NCBI GenBank assembly: GCA_963802915.1
Contig: CAWDKQ010000008.1
Span: forward strand, 496,001 to 560,000
Reading direction: 5' to 3'
Source: JAICMB01 sp963802915
GTDB taxonomy: Bacteria; Acidobacteriota; Terriglobia; Bryobacterales; Bryobacteraceae
Length of the DNA stretch: 64,000 bases
Part shown: piece after piece, positions 9,425 through 16,903 of the stretch
How positions within the stretch are numbered: the first letter of the stretch is position 1
Layout: each line of letters starts with the position of its first letter
Translations under genes and position numbers: made by a program
Notes under the pieces: model-generated
Database searches by the model: none
The model's input: only the letters and a program-made list of their open reading frames with translations
What the model was told of the DNA's origin: nothing

Positions 9425-10704
9425 TTGGTCCGATCGGCTATGCAGCGTATGCCGGCCATAGGAGCGGCGTCGGTACTGTCCATTTCCGTGCGGCGGGACA
9501 CGCGGATATTCCGTACCTCCGACTCCCAATAACCACCGCGCGTCAGGGCCGAGGCATTCGAAGCCAGCGGTTGATCCACATCGCCTAATGGCGGCGCTTC
9601 AAGATCGTACTTATTGTAGTAGCGGTCCAGAACCCATTCGGAAGCATTGCCCAGCATATCGTAGAGTCCATAGGCATTGGGTTCCTTTGTCGCCACGGCG
9701 TGCCGGGCATCGCCACTGTTGCCGGCGAACCATGCAATCTTTGATGGCACACCGTAGTAGGGGCCGCTGACACCTCCTCGGGCCGCGTATTCCCATTCGG
9801 CTTCCACGGGCAACCGCCCGCCGGCCGCGGCGCAGTACGCTTTAGCCTCGCGCCACGATATGTTCACCGCGGGCAGGTTGCCTTCGTTTGCTGGAAAGGT
9901 CCACGAGGCCACTACTCGTTTGTAGGCGTCGTTCGTGACTTCGGTTTGTCCAAGCCAGAATCCGGCGGGTAACTCGACCAGATGGCTAGGACTCTCGTCG
10001 GCCTTGCATTCGGTATCGCCAGGCGAGCAGCCCAAGGTGAAAGTACCGGGCGGTATCCAAACGTAGGTCAATCCGTCTTTGGGATTTACCCATGGTTGGG
10101 GTGTGGCCCCCGTATGGGCGTTGTCCTTAAGTTCCATGGATTGGGGATCCGTTGTATGCAGGTCTTTCTTCACGATTCGCGGCGACGGCCATACCGAGTA
10201 AACGATGGCTCCCAGCAAAACGAGGAATACAGCGCCAGCCGAGGCAAACCACTGATAACGTCGGGAAGTCTTCGCCGGAGTTGGTACGATCCGGTGAGCG
10301 AGTGCCTGCGTGATGGCTTCTTTCAGGAGCGCCAGATTCTCACTCGTGCAACCCTGATGGGCGTCGAGCCACTGGCTCATCGCCAGAAAGTAATCGAAGT
10401 TCTCGGGTAACGTTGCGTTGGAGAGCCGGAAGGGGATTATAGGTTTCTTTTCGCCGAACGCGTGTTCGATCTCACTGAGAATATGTGGAGAAGCTACGGC
10501 AGCCGCACTGATGATAACCACCACGGTCTGAGCGTTCCGGACTCCATCGAGGATTGCTGTGGGATAGTCACTCCCCGGTTCGATATTGCGCGGGGCAATC
10601 CAGCAGAGATATCCTGCCGACTCGAGGCCGGCGCAAACCTGGTCCGCTACCGCCCTATCGGTGGATGAGTAGCTGATGAAAATCTGGCGCTCCGGAACCG
10701 GCAA
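9421..10704 (-). CDS. TIR domain - transmembrane helix - SUMF1/FGE-like domain protein
   Basis: 427 residues from TTG 10704, preceded by a GAGG ribosome site. Residues about 7-130 are a TIR domain: IFISYSSTDRAVAD, CWIAPRNIEPGSDY, VVIISAAAVASPHILSEI, with Glu78 at the position of the NADase glutamate. One hydrophobic helix at about 150-172 (WFASAGAVFLVLLGAIVY) is followed by a SUMF1/formylglycine-enzyme fold: WIPPGTFTLGC, PAGFWLGQTEVTNDAYKR, GRLPVEAEWEYAARGG, GNASEWVLDRY, RGGYWESEVRN, GIRCI. The Cys pair that does FGE chemistry in the final RGGxW segment is absent, so this domain may bind ligand rather than oxidise Cys. Topology suggests a cytosolic TIR with a periplasmic sensor. NAD cleavage is inference. 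Confidence 0.85.
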   Translation of the reverse strand: MPVPERQIFISYSSTDRAVADQVCAGLESAGYLCWIAPRNIEPGSDYPTAILDGVRNAQTVVVIISAAAVASPHILSEIEHAFGEKKPIIPFRLSNATLPENFDYFLAMSQWLDAHQGCTSENLALLKEAITQALAHRIVPTPAKTSRRYQWFASAGAVFLVLLGAIVYSVWPSPRIVKKDLHTTDPQSMELKDNAHTGATPQPWVNPKDGLTYVWIPPGTFTLGCSPGDTECKADESPSHLVELPAGFWLGQTEVTNDAYKRVVASWTFPANEGNLPAVNISWREAKAYCAAAGGRLPVEAEWEYAARGGVSGPYYGVPSKIAWFAGNSGDARHAVATKEPNAYGLYDMLGNASEWVLDRYYNKYDLEAPPLGDVDQPLASNASALTRGGYWESEVRNIRVSRRTEMDSTDAAPMAGIRCIADRTK

Positions 10705-10716
10705 CTTACTCGATCC

Positions 10717-12309
10717 TCACAACGCACCCAGGCTCAATTGCATGTCGGCGTTCTTCCAAGCGACGGCGAACTCTCTCTCGACCTCTTCCGCGTCTTTCCC
10801 CTGAGCCTTCAGAGACTCCAACAAGCCGAAAAGCATAAAGCCGTTTTTCGGCGATCGCCGCAGACCCTCGCGCAGTACCGTCTCGCCCTCGGCAGGCCGC
10901 CCTGCGCGGACCAGTTCGGCTCCCAACGATTCCCGCACCGGGTAATACCACGCCGGCGGCTCATCGTATGTCAAGGCATCCTGGATTTCCACCGCCTTGC
11001 GCCAGTGTGCGATCGTATCGTCGCCGAACCGTGCTGCGACGATTTCGCGCGCCAGGTTCATCACGTCCGCGGATGCATTATTGGTGCCCCAATGCGCATC
11101 CGCGGGCACCTTAGCGGCAGCTTGCTCAAACAATACACGCTCTTTTGTTGCGCCGTTGCGATCGTTCTTTGCCAGCAGCGCGAGCGTCCGGCTGTAGCGC
11201 CAAATCGCCGCGGCTGCCGGCAGCTTGTCTGCAGGCTGCGGGGTCTTCAACACTTCGTCCCATGCTAGCGTACGTATCCGCGCGAATAAGGCTTGCGTAA
11301 GGTAATAATCCGCCATATCCGGCATCGCGACGGCCATCGACGTTGCGGCACCCGCGATTACCGCGGCAGCTTTTAAGGCCTCGGCACGATTGCCCTGCAT
11401 TGCTCGCGCATACACCACGAAGTGCAAATTGTGGACATAGTACGGCTCGTAGGACCCCATGGTGACATTGGTGGCCGAGATGTACTCGCGATCCACGGCG
11501 GACGCGCGCTCATTCAGTTCCGCCGCGAGTTCGTATTCACCCAGCACCAACCAAATGTGGGCCGGCATGTGGACCATGTGCCCTGCCGCCGGTACGACGC
11601 CCATCAATCGTTGCGCGCTTGGAATAGCTCGCTCGGGAGTCGGTGACGATTCTACAGCGTGAATGTAATAGTGGTTTGCGCCAGGGTGGTCCGGCCAGCG
11701 CCGCAGCACGCCTTCCAGAACATGTTCCGCCTCCTTCATCCCTTCCGCGGGGCGTCCAGCGGCGCCGTACCATCTCCAGCGTTGGGAAATCATCAGCGAC
11801 TCGGCATACAGAGTCTGCGCATCCAGATCGTCGGGCCACTGTTTAGCGAGCCCTTTCGCCGCGCGAACATAATCTGCGGGACGATATTCGGGACACCATG
11901 TAGAAACAGCCTCCAGATATCCGCGTTCCCGGTCTGTCGCTGAGCTAAGATGCTTACGGCCGGATTCCACCGCGGCGCAGGCGCCTTTCAAATCGAAGCT
12001 CGGGTCGCCATCCATGTTGATATAGGGACCCTGTGCCGCAGCCATTCCCCAGTAAGGCATAAGAGCCGAAGGATCCAGCTCCGAGGCTTTCTTAAAAGAT
12101 CGCAGCGCCTCGTAACGGTTGAAGCCGTAGAGCAGGGCCAAGCCCTGATCGAAGAACTTCTGAGCCTCCGCGTTATTCGTAGAAATAGGATGACGCCACG
12201 ACCCGAGTCCCTTGTATAACACCACTGGTTTCTCGACCGACGGTTTCATTTCATGGTGCTGGCTGAACCCTACAGAGACCGCCAAAAGCGTCGCCACGAA
12301 TATGCGCAT
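10717..12309 (-). CDS. Exported TPR-repeat protein
   Basis: About 530 residues from ATG 12309, chosen over the longer frame to 12360 because AGAAGG lies just upstream and a signal peptide (MRIFVATLLAVSVGFSQ) starts there. His and Met residues follow the signal (HHEMKP). TPR-like units appear early (AQKFFDQGLALLYGFNRYEALRSFKKASELDP) and late (VRAGRPAEGETVLREGLRRSP, MLFGLLESLKAQGK). The middle, MVHMPAHIWLVLGEYELAAELNERA and NLHFVVYARAMQGN, fits a family of secreted TPR proteins common in soil bacteria. No catalytic motif is seen. It sits 12 nt upstream of the TIR-SUMF1 gene and is probably the first gene of that operon. The partner is unknown. Confidence 0.8.
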   Translation of the reverse strand: MRIFVATLLAVSVGFSQHHEMKPSVEKPVVLYKGLGSWRHPISTNNAEAQKFFDQGLALLYGFNRYEALRSFKKASELDPSALMPYWGMAAAQGPYINMDGDPSFDLKGACAAVESGRKHLSSATDRERGYLEAVSTWCPEYRPADYVRAAKGLAKQWPDDLDAQTLYAESLMISQRWRWYGAAGRPAEGMKEAEHVLEGVLRRWPDHPGANHYYIHAVESSPTPERAIPSAQRLMGVVPAAGHMVHMPAHIWLVLGEYELAAELNERASAVDREYISATNVTMGSYEPYYVHNLHFVVYARAMQGNRAEALKAAAVIAGAATSMAVAMPDMADYYLTQALFARIRTLAWDEVLKTPQPADKLPAAAAIWRYSRTLALLAKNDRNGATKERVLFEQAAAKVPADAHWGTNNASADVMNLAREIVAARFGDDTIAHWRKAVEIQDALTYDEPPAWYYPVRESLGAELVRAGRPAEGETVLREGLRRSPKNGFMLFGLLESLKAQGKDAEEVEREFAVAWKNADMQLSLGAL

Positions 12310-12471
12310 ATACCTTCTCTGTGCGGTTCCCACGACGCTTCGTATCGTGTTGCTAGACATACAAGCGGCTCAGGAGAAAAAATGTTTTAAACGCCAGCAC
12401 ATCGGCCAGTATACAAGGGGGATCGACACAGATGCTCCAAGCGGTTGAAGCAACAAGAGGTATTTGAGGGG

Positions 12472-12548
12472 TGGTGGGCCTGACAGAACTCGAATCTGTG
12501 ACCTCTACCGTGTCAAGGTAGCGCTCTAACCAACTGAGCTACAGGCCC
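12472..12548 (-). tRNA. tRNA-Val (anticodon GAC)
   Basis: Read on the minus strand, the 77-nt gene folds as a complete cloverleaf. The acceptor stem GGGCCTG pairs with CAGGCCC, followed by A and an encoded CCA. The D arm is AGCTCAGTTGGTTAGAGC. The anticodon stem CTACC/GGTAG encloses TTGACAC, giving anticodon GAC, and the T arm carries TTCGAGT. It lies between the TPR gene and the HIT gene. Confidence 0.95.
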
Positions 12549-12562
12549 TCGGGACGTAAGTT

Positions 12563-13057
12563 TTATTCTCGCACAACTTCCGCGAAGGCGGCTTTCAACT
12601 TCCGGTATGTTTCCGGCAGCTCTTCGGGGATCACACGGGTCTCGGCTACGGTCGTCATGAAGTTCGCATCGCCGGTCCAGCGCGGCAGAACGTGCATGTG
12701 AATATGACCGGCGACTCCCGCGCCGGCCGATTCACCGATGTTCATTCCGAGATTCACTCCATCAGGCCGATAGGCGGTTCTTAAACAAACAATAGACCTC
12801 CGGACAAGCAGCATCATCTCGAGCAGCGTTTCCTCGCGCGCGAACTCCGGAGTCGCGATGTGCTCGAATGGCACCACCATGACGTGACCGCTGGTATAGG
12901 GAAACGCGTTCAGGATGACATAATTGTACTCGCCCCGGCAAACGATATAATTCGCTTCGTCGTTGCCTTCAGCGGGCTTGTCACAGAAAATGCAGCCGGA
13001 CGTTTCCTTCGTGGCGGAGATGTATTTATAGCGCCACGGAGTCCAGAGCCGGTCCAT
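12563..13057 (-). CDS. HIT-domain nucleotide hydrolase/AP4A phosphorylase-like protein
   Basis: 165 residues from ATG 13057 (a TTG one codon upstream is the other option). The opening MDRLWTPWRYKYI and CIFCD block are typical of the bacterial HIT branch related to diadenosine tetraphosphate phosphorylase. The catalytic triad HIHMHVLPRW matches HxHxHxx and ends in the conserved Trp. Such enzymes hydrolyse or transfer nucleotides through a histidine intermediate. The start overlaps the stop of the HU gene as TGATG, so the two are translationally coupled. It is cytosolic by lack of a signal peptide. The exact substrate is not determined. Confidence 0.9.
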   Translation of the reverse strand: MDRLWTPWRYKYISATKETSGCIFCDKPAEGNDEANYIVCRGEYNYVILNAFPYTSGHVMVVPFEHIATPEFAREETLLEMMLLVRRSIVCLRTAYRPDGVNLGMNIGESAGAGVAGHIHMHVLPRWTGDANFMTTVAETRVIPEELPETYRKLKAAFAEVVRE

Positions 13058-13410
13058 CAACTGTTGTGAGGTGGTTCGCCGCCCGGGGTAACCGGCGCGG
13101 GCTGCGGAGCCGCGGCGGGAGCGGACGCCCCATTGCCGGTGTTTACCAGATCTTTCAGTTCCTTACTGGGTTTGAAATAAGGTATGCGCTTCGACGGCAC
13201 TTCCACGCGCGTACCGGTTTTGGGGTTACGCCCCACGCGGGGCTGCCGCTGGCGAGTGCGGAAACTGCCGAATCCGCGAATTTCAATCTTGTCTCCGGTC
13301 CGAAGTGAGCGAACGATGCTGTCGAAGATCGCCTCCACAATGACTTCCGAGTCTTTGCGCGTCATCTCCACGACACGCGAGACTTCTTCGATCAATTCGG
13401 CTTTGGTCAT
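13057..13410 (-). CDS. HU/IHF-family DNA-binding protein
   Basis: 117 residues. The N-terminus TKAELIEEVSRVVEMTRKDSEVIV forms the dimerising helices. GDKIEIRGFGSFRTRQRQPRVGRNPKTG is the beta-arm region with the conserved RxxRxGRNPxTG motif, and FKPSKELKDLVN is the C-terminal helix. An Ala/Pro-rich tail of about 20 residues extends beyond normal HU or IHF length. It bends DNA and organises the nucleoid. Its order is rpsA, HU, HIT on one strand. The rpsA-himD (S1-IHF-beta) neighbourhood is conserved in many bacteria, which favours an IHF-beta-like assignment, though alpha, beta or HU cannot be decided here. Confidence 0.9.
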   Translation of the reverse strand: MTKAELIEEVSRVVEMTRKDSEVIVEAIFDSIVRSLRTGDKIEIRGFGSFRTRQRQPRVGRNPKTGTRVEVPSKRIPYFKPSKELKDLVNTGNGASAPAAAPQPAPVTPGGEPPHNS

Positions 13411-13462
13411 AATCGTTTAGTGGTCCCCCAGGTTCCGTATATTGAGCACGGACGGCGCGGAA

Positions 13463-15190
13463 TCAACGGCCCTCGCCCTTGCTTCTGGTATTCATTACTT
13501 CCTCGATCGTTAGCGTGGCAGCGGTCGCCTGCCGTTGATAATCGTCGAGCCTGCTGCGTTCTTCGTCTTCCGACAACGCGCGCACGCTCAAGCCGATTTT
13601 CTTTTCCGCTTCATTCATTTTAATGATTTTGAAATCCATCTCCTCACCGATCGGAAGAGGAGTGTCCTCGGCGCGGCGATCGGGGCCGCCCGGAATCTCG
13701 GAACGGTGGCATAACGCCTCCACTCCTGGCGCGAGCTCGACGAAAACTCCGAAACTGGCGCCGCGGCAAACACGGCCGCGCACGATGTCTCCCACCATAT
13801 GCGTTCGGAAGAACGATTCCCATGCATCCGGCTGGAGCTGCTTGACTCCCAACGAAAGCCGGCGGTTCGGCGCATCTATGTTTAAGATTACCGCTTGAAC
13901 CAACTGACCTTTCTTGAGTATCTCAGATGGATGCTTAATGCGCTTTGTCCAGGAAAGATCGGAAATATGCACCAGACCGTCGATGCCTTCTTCAATCTCG
14001 ATAAAGGCGCCGAAGTCCGTGAGTTTGCGAACACGGCCTTCGATCACGGAGCCGATGCTATAACGTTCCGCGACGGTCGTCCATGGATCGGGTTCGAGCT
14101 GCTTGATGCCAAGGGAAACACGGCGGTCCTTCGGCTTCACTTCGAGTACGACCGCTTCCACCTGATCGCCGACCTTCACCACCTTACTCGGGTGCTTCAT
14201 GCGCCGGCTCCAGGTCATCTCCGAAATGTGAATGAGACCTTCGACGCCCGGTTCCAATTCGACAAATGCGCCATAATCGGTGACGCTCACCACGCGGCCG
14301 ATTACGCGCGCGCCGGTCGGATAATTGGTCGCAATGGTTTCCCATGGATCGGGAATCAGCTGCTTCAGCCCGAGGGAAATGCGCTCCTTCGAACGATCGA
14401 ATTTGAGCACACGCACGGTGAGCTGGTCGCCCACATTGATCACCTCGGAGGGGTGATTCACGCGCCCGTAAGACATGTCGCTAACGTGCAGCAAACCGTC
14501 GATGCCGCCGAGATCGATGAACGCGCCGTAATCTGTCAAGTTCTTGACAGTACCGGTGACAATCGACCCCTCGGCGAGGTCTTCGAGCGCGGCGGACTTG
14601 CGCGCGACCAGATCTTCTTCAATCGCCATTTTGCGGGAAACGACAACGTTGCCGCGGCGGCGATTTAATTTAGCGATCTTGACCGGAATGTCTTTTCCGA
14701 CGAACGATTCGAGGTTATGCAGCGGACGAACGTCCACCTGCGAACCAGGCATGAATGCGACCACGCCGACGTCTACGGTGAGGCCGCCTTTAATACGTCC
14801 CAGCACGCGTCCGGAGACGATCAGGTTTTCACGATGAGCCTTTTCAAGGTTGTCCCAGGATCGCAGCTTGCTGGCCTTCTCATGCGAGAGAAGAATATAG
14901 CCTTCGGGCTGAGGGCCCGAGCGATCGATCATGACGTCGATCAAGTCGCCGGCTTGGACGTGGGTACTACCGTCGGGCATAGCGAATTGTTCGATGGGGA
15001 CAAGTCCTTCCGACTTGTATCCGAAATCTACGATTACGTCTTTTTCAGTGACGTTAAGGACGCGGCCCTGCAAGAGCTCGCCCTCATGCGGCGGCGCGAA
15101 GTGGCCGTAGTCGTCGATGAGCTGCTCGTATTCCGCCTCTTCAGCGAGACCCGGCATCTGCACGTTCTGCTCATCCGATTGGTTGGCCAT
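13463..15190 (-). CDS. rpsA: 30S ribosomal protein S1
   Basis: 575 residues from ATG 15190 (TTG 15196 is less likely). Six S1 RNA-binding repeats are visible: VLNVTEKDVIVDFGYKSEGL, RVLGRIKGGLTVDVG, VKNLTDYGAFIDLGGIDGLL, VVSVTDYGAFVELEPGVEGL, VRKLTDFGAFIEIEEGIDGL and VCRGASFGVFVELAPGVEAL. The repeats end in the usual HISDLSW/HPSE and SLGxKQLxPDPW linkers. S1 recruits mRNA to the 30S subunit, especially messages with weak Shine-Dalgarno sites. That is relevant because several genes here lack one. Length and repeat number match proteobacterial-type S1. Confidence 0.97.
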   Translation of the reverse strand: MANQSDEQNVQMPGLAEEAEYEQLIDDYGHFAPPHEGELLQGRVLNVTEKDVIVDFGYKSEGLVPIEQFAMPDGSTHVQAGDLIDVMIDRSGPQPEGYILLSHEKASKLRSWDNLEKAHRENLIVSGRVLGRIKGGLTVDVGVVAFMPGSQVDVRPLHNLESFVGKDIPVKIAKLNRRRGNVVVSRKMAIEEDLVARKSAALEDLAEGSIVTGTVKNLTDYGAFIDLGGIDGLLHVSDMSYGRVNHPSEVINVGDQLTVRVLKFDRSKERISLGLKQLIPDPWETIATNYPTGARVIGRVVSVTDYGAFVELEPGVEGLIHISEMTWSRRMKHPSKVVKVGDQVEAVVLEVKPKDRRVSLGIKQLEPDPWTTVAERYSIGSVIEGRVRKLTDFGAFIEIEEGIDGLVHISDLSWTKRIKHPSEILKKGQLVQAVILNIDAPNRRLSLGVKQLQPDAWESFFRTHMVGDIVRGRVCRGASFGVFVELAPGVEALCHRSEIPGGPDRRAEDTPLPIGEEMDFKIIKMNEAEKKIGLSVRALSEDEERSRLDDYQRQATAATLTIEEVMNTRSKGEGR

Positions 15191-15342
15191 GGCCAAGACT
15201 CCCCGAGATCATACTACAACAGCGGATCATGCGGTAAACATATGGTGTGTCGACAGTTCCTGGTATGGGGCAACGTCGGACCGGAAGATGCAATATGTAA
15301 AACCCGTTACACGACAAACCGTTGATAGATCAGTACTTCAGA

Positions 15343-15372
15343 ACTATACCGGACGGAATGGGCCCAAGTCAA
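15343..15372 (-). promoter_or_regulatory. rpsA: Candidate rpsA promoter
   Basis: On the minus strand TTGACT (15367-15372) and TATAGT (15343-15348) are 18 nt apart. This leaves a leader of about 145 nt before the rpsA ATG at 15190, room for the autoregulatory leader known for S1 messages. I see no clear conserved fold in that leader. Confidence 0.5.
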
Positions 15373-15477
15373 CCGTGCGCCCAACGCGTCCACCTCAAAA
15401 AAACCCGCAAGTGCTTCCATCATCTTATCAAGTAACGCTTTGACCCGCATCGTCACTATACATCGCTTACCAAGATA

Positions 15478-15711
15478 GTGGCACCCAAGTTGCTCACTAG
15501 ATGGACAGGTGGTGGGAGTAGTCTTATGGTCATCGGAGCGGTGATAGCTTTTCTCTTCATTTTGGGCCTGTTTTTATCTATGCTCGGGTCCTCACCGAAA
15601 TCGGATCCGGAGGCGGAGTGTAGTTCAGACACAGATAGTGTGCAAGAATTGCTCCACTCCGATTTGCTTCACGGTGCCGGTTCGTCGGATTCCCTTTTGC
15701 CTGTGGCTTAA
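15478..15711 (+). CDS. Possible small membrane protein, uncertain
   Basis: A GTG-initiated frame of 77 residues with one clear hydrophobic helix (LMVIGAVIAFLFILGLFLSML) followed by a polar Ser/Asp/Cys tail. From about 15637 a shifted frame reads CKNCSTPICF, a CxxC-like run that could belong to the same protein if one base is missing. Without that the C-terminus looks random. No ribosome site is obvious. Apart from this frame, I see nothing supported between the rpsA promoter and 15766. Confidence 0.3.
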   Translation: MAPKLLTRWTGGGSSLMVIGAVIAFLFILGLFLSMLGSSPKSDPEAECSSDTDSVQELLHSDLLHGAGSSDSLLPVA

Positions 15712-15794
15712 CGGTACGATTTCCTCGGTCTTCCTGCATTGCCAAACGCTAAACATTCTGCGGGTGTATAATCACTGGCCAAGGGGGAAGAGCG

Positions 15795-16136
15795 ATGAAG
15801 CGCTTCGTCTTTACTATGTTGTTGGGCTGTGTCGGAGCCGCGTTTTTGACGTTTGCGGCTGACACCAAGGTTGCCCGCGTCACGACCGTCGAGCCTGATT
15901 CCGGCAAAGTTGGCGAGGTTGCTCTTGCAAAGGGCGAGAACCTCGACAAGGATGTGGTAGCCGACCTCTTTTTTACGGATGGAAAGAACGACACAAAAGT
16001 CGTCATCACCGAACGCACCGCGGACTCCATCACGTTCAAGGTGCCGCACATAAAGGCCGGCCGCTATCGGTTGATGACGGCGTCCAAAACTTCTTTGATC
16101 GAGCAGCCGGTGGTGTTTGAGGTTAGCGAACCCTAG
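15795..16136 (+). CDS. Small secreted IPT/TIG-like beta-sandwich protein
   Basis: 113 residues with a signal peptide (FVFTMLLGCVGAAFLTFAA), then a single domain with VARVTTVEPDSGKVGEVALAKGENL and ITERTADSITFKVPHIKAGRY. That order resembles an IPT/TIG immunoglobulin-like domain (an 'x-P-x-x-G-x-x-G' loop followed by 'G-x-x-L'). It is probably periplasmic or surface. A strong ribosome site (GGGGGA) precedes ATG 15795 and a TATAAT lies at 15767-15772. The role is unknown. It converges with frr. Confidence 0.7.
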   Translation: MKRFVFTMLLGCVGAAFLTFAADTKVARVTTVEPDSGKVGEVALAKGENLDKDVVADLFFTDGKNDTKVVITERTADSITFKVPHIKAGRYRLMTASKTSLIEQPVVFEVSEP

Positions 16137-16201
16137 ATCGTAAAACACGACGACGCGTCTGCCCGTTGACACCGTGTCGCCGCTTAAAGTCGGCGCAGCG
16201 A

Positions 16202-16819
16202 TTACTTGAACTCGAGGATTTCTTTTTCCTTGGCGCGGGCGGCGCTTTCGAGTTTCTGAATGCTCGCGTCGGTCATTTTCTGAATTTCTTCGAGAGCCCG
16301 GCGCTCGTCATCCTCGCTGATTACCTTATCCTTGAGCAGCTTCTTCACGGACTCATTGGCGTCGCGGCGCACGTTGCGCATGGCTACGCGGTGCTCCTCG
16401 ACGACGTGGTGCAGTTTCTTGACGAGATCCTTGCGTCGCTCTTCCGTCAAAGCGGGAATCGGGACGCGAATCAACTTCCCGTCGTTACTGGGGTTCAGTC
16501 CTAAATCCGAAGCTCGAATCGCCTTTTCGATGATCGCAATCTGCGATGTGTCCCAAGGCTGCAACGTGAGCAGCGACGCTTCGGGAACGTGCAACGTGGC
16601 CAACTGGTTCACAGGCGTTGGCGTGCCGTAATAATCGACGCGAACGTTATCGAGCAGGCTCACGGAAGCGCGGCCCGTCCGAATATTGGACATGTCGTGC
16701 TGAAGTACGCTCAGCACCTTTTCCATGCGGCCCTTGGCATGGTTTTCGACATCCTTAACGGATTGGAACGCATTTGCTGTCGGAGTGGCTTGCGGTTCGT
16801 TTTTCATATTTTTCGCCAT
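16202..16819 (-). CDS. frr: Ribosome recycling factor
   Basis: 205 residues from ATG 16819; ATG 16807 (MKNEPQ) is an alternative. RRF splits the post-termination ribosome with EF-G. Core signatures are MSNIRTGRASVSLLDNVRVDYYGTPTPVNQLA, PWDTSQIAIIEKAI, LGLNPSNDGKLIRVPIPALTEERR, RNVRRDANE and KMTDASIQKLE. It carries about 20 extra N-terminal residues relative to the usual 185. The common partners rpsB, tsf and pyrH are not in the window; the upstream neighbour is the UxaA-type dehydratase. A GC-rich hairpin directly abuts the start codon. Confidence 0.97.
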   Translation of the reverse strand: MAKNMKNEPQATPTANAFQSVKDVENHAKGRMEKVLSVLQHDMSNIRTGRASVSLLDNVRVDYYGTPTPVNQLATLHVPEASLLTLQPWDTSQIAIIEKAIRASDLGLNPSNDGKLIRVPIPALTEERRKDLVKKLHHVVEEHRVAMRNVRRDANESVKKLLKDKVISEDDERRALEEIQKMTDASIQKLESAARAKEKEILEFK

Positions 16820-16849
16820 CGGCGGGCATGCTCGAGCGGCTGCCCGCCG
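16820..16849 (-). promoter_or_regulatory. GC-rich hairpin abutting the frr start codon
   Basis: Perfect 9-bp arms (16820-16828 CGGCGGGCA, 16841-16849 TGCCCGCCG) flank a 12-nt loop. The structure ends one base before the frr ATG and fills the place of the ribosome site. It has no downstream U-run, so it is either a poor terminator for the upstream gene or a translational control element. Confidence 0.5.
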
Positions 16850-16903
16850 CTACTTAGATCCTAAGCCCCCAGTTTCCCACCGTTACAACATATGACGCAA
16901 CAA

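Noticed and set aside
12310..12360. Upstream extension of the TPR protein
   Set aside because: The signal peptide and AGAAGG site support ATG 12309.
13895..14668. 257-residue plus-strand frame opposite rpsA
   Set aside because: Antisense to the six S1 repeats, which are unmistakable.
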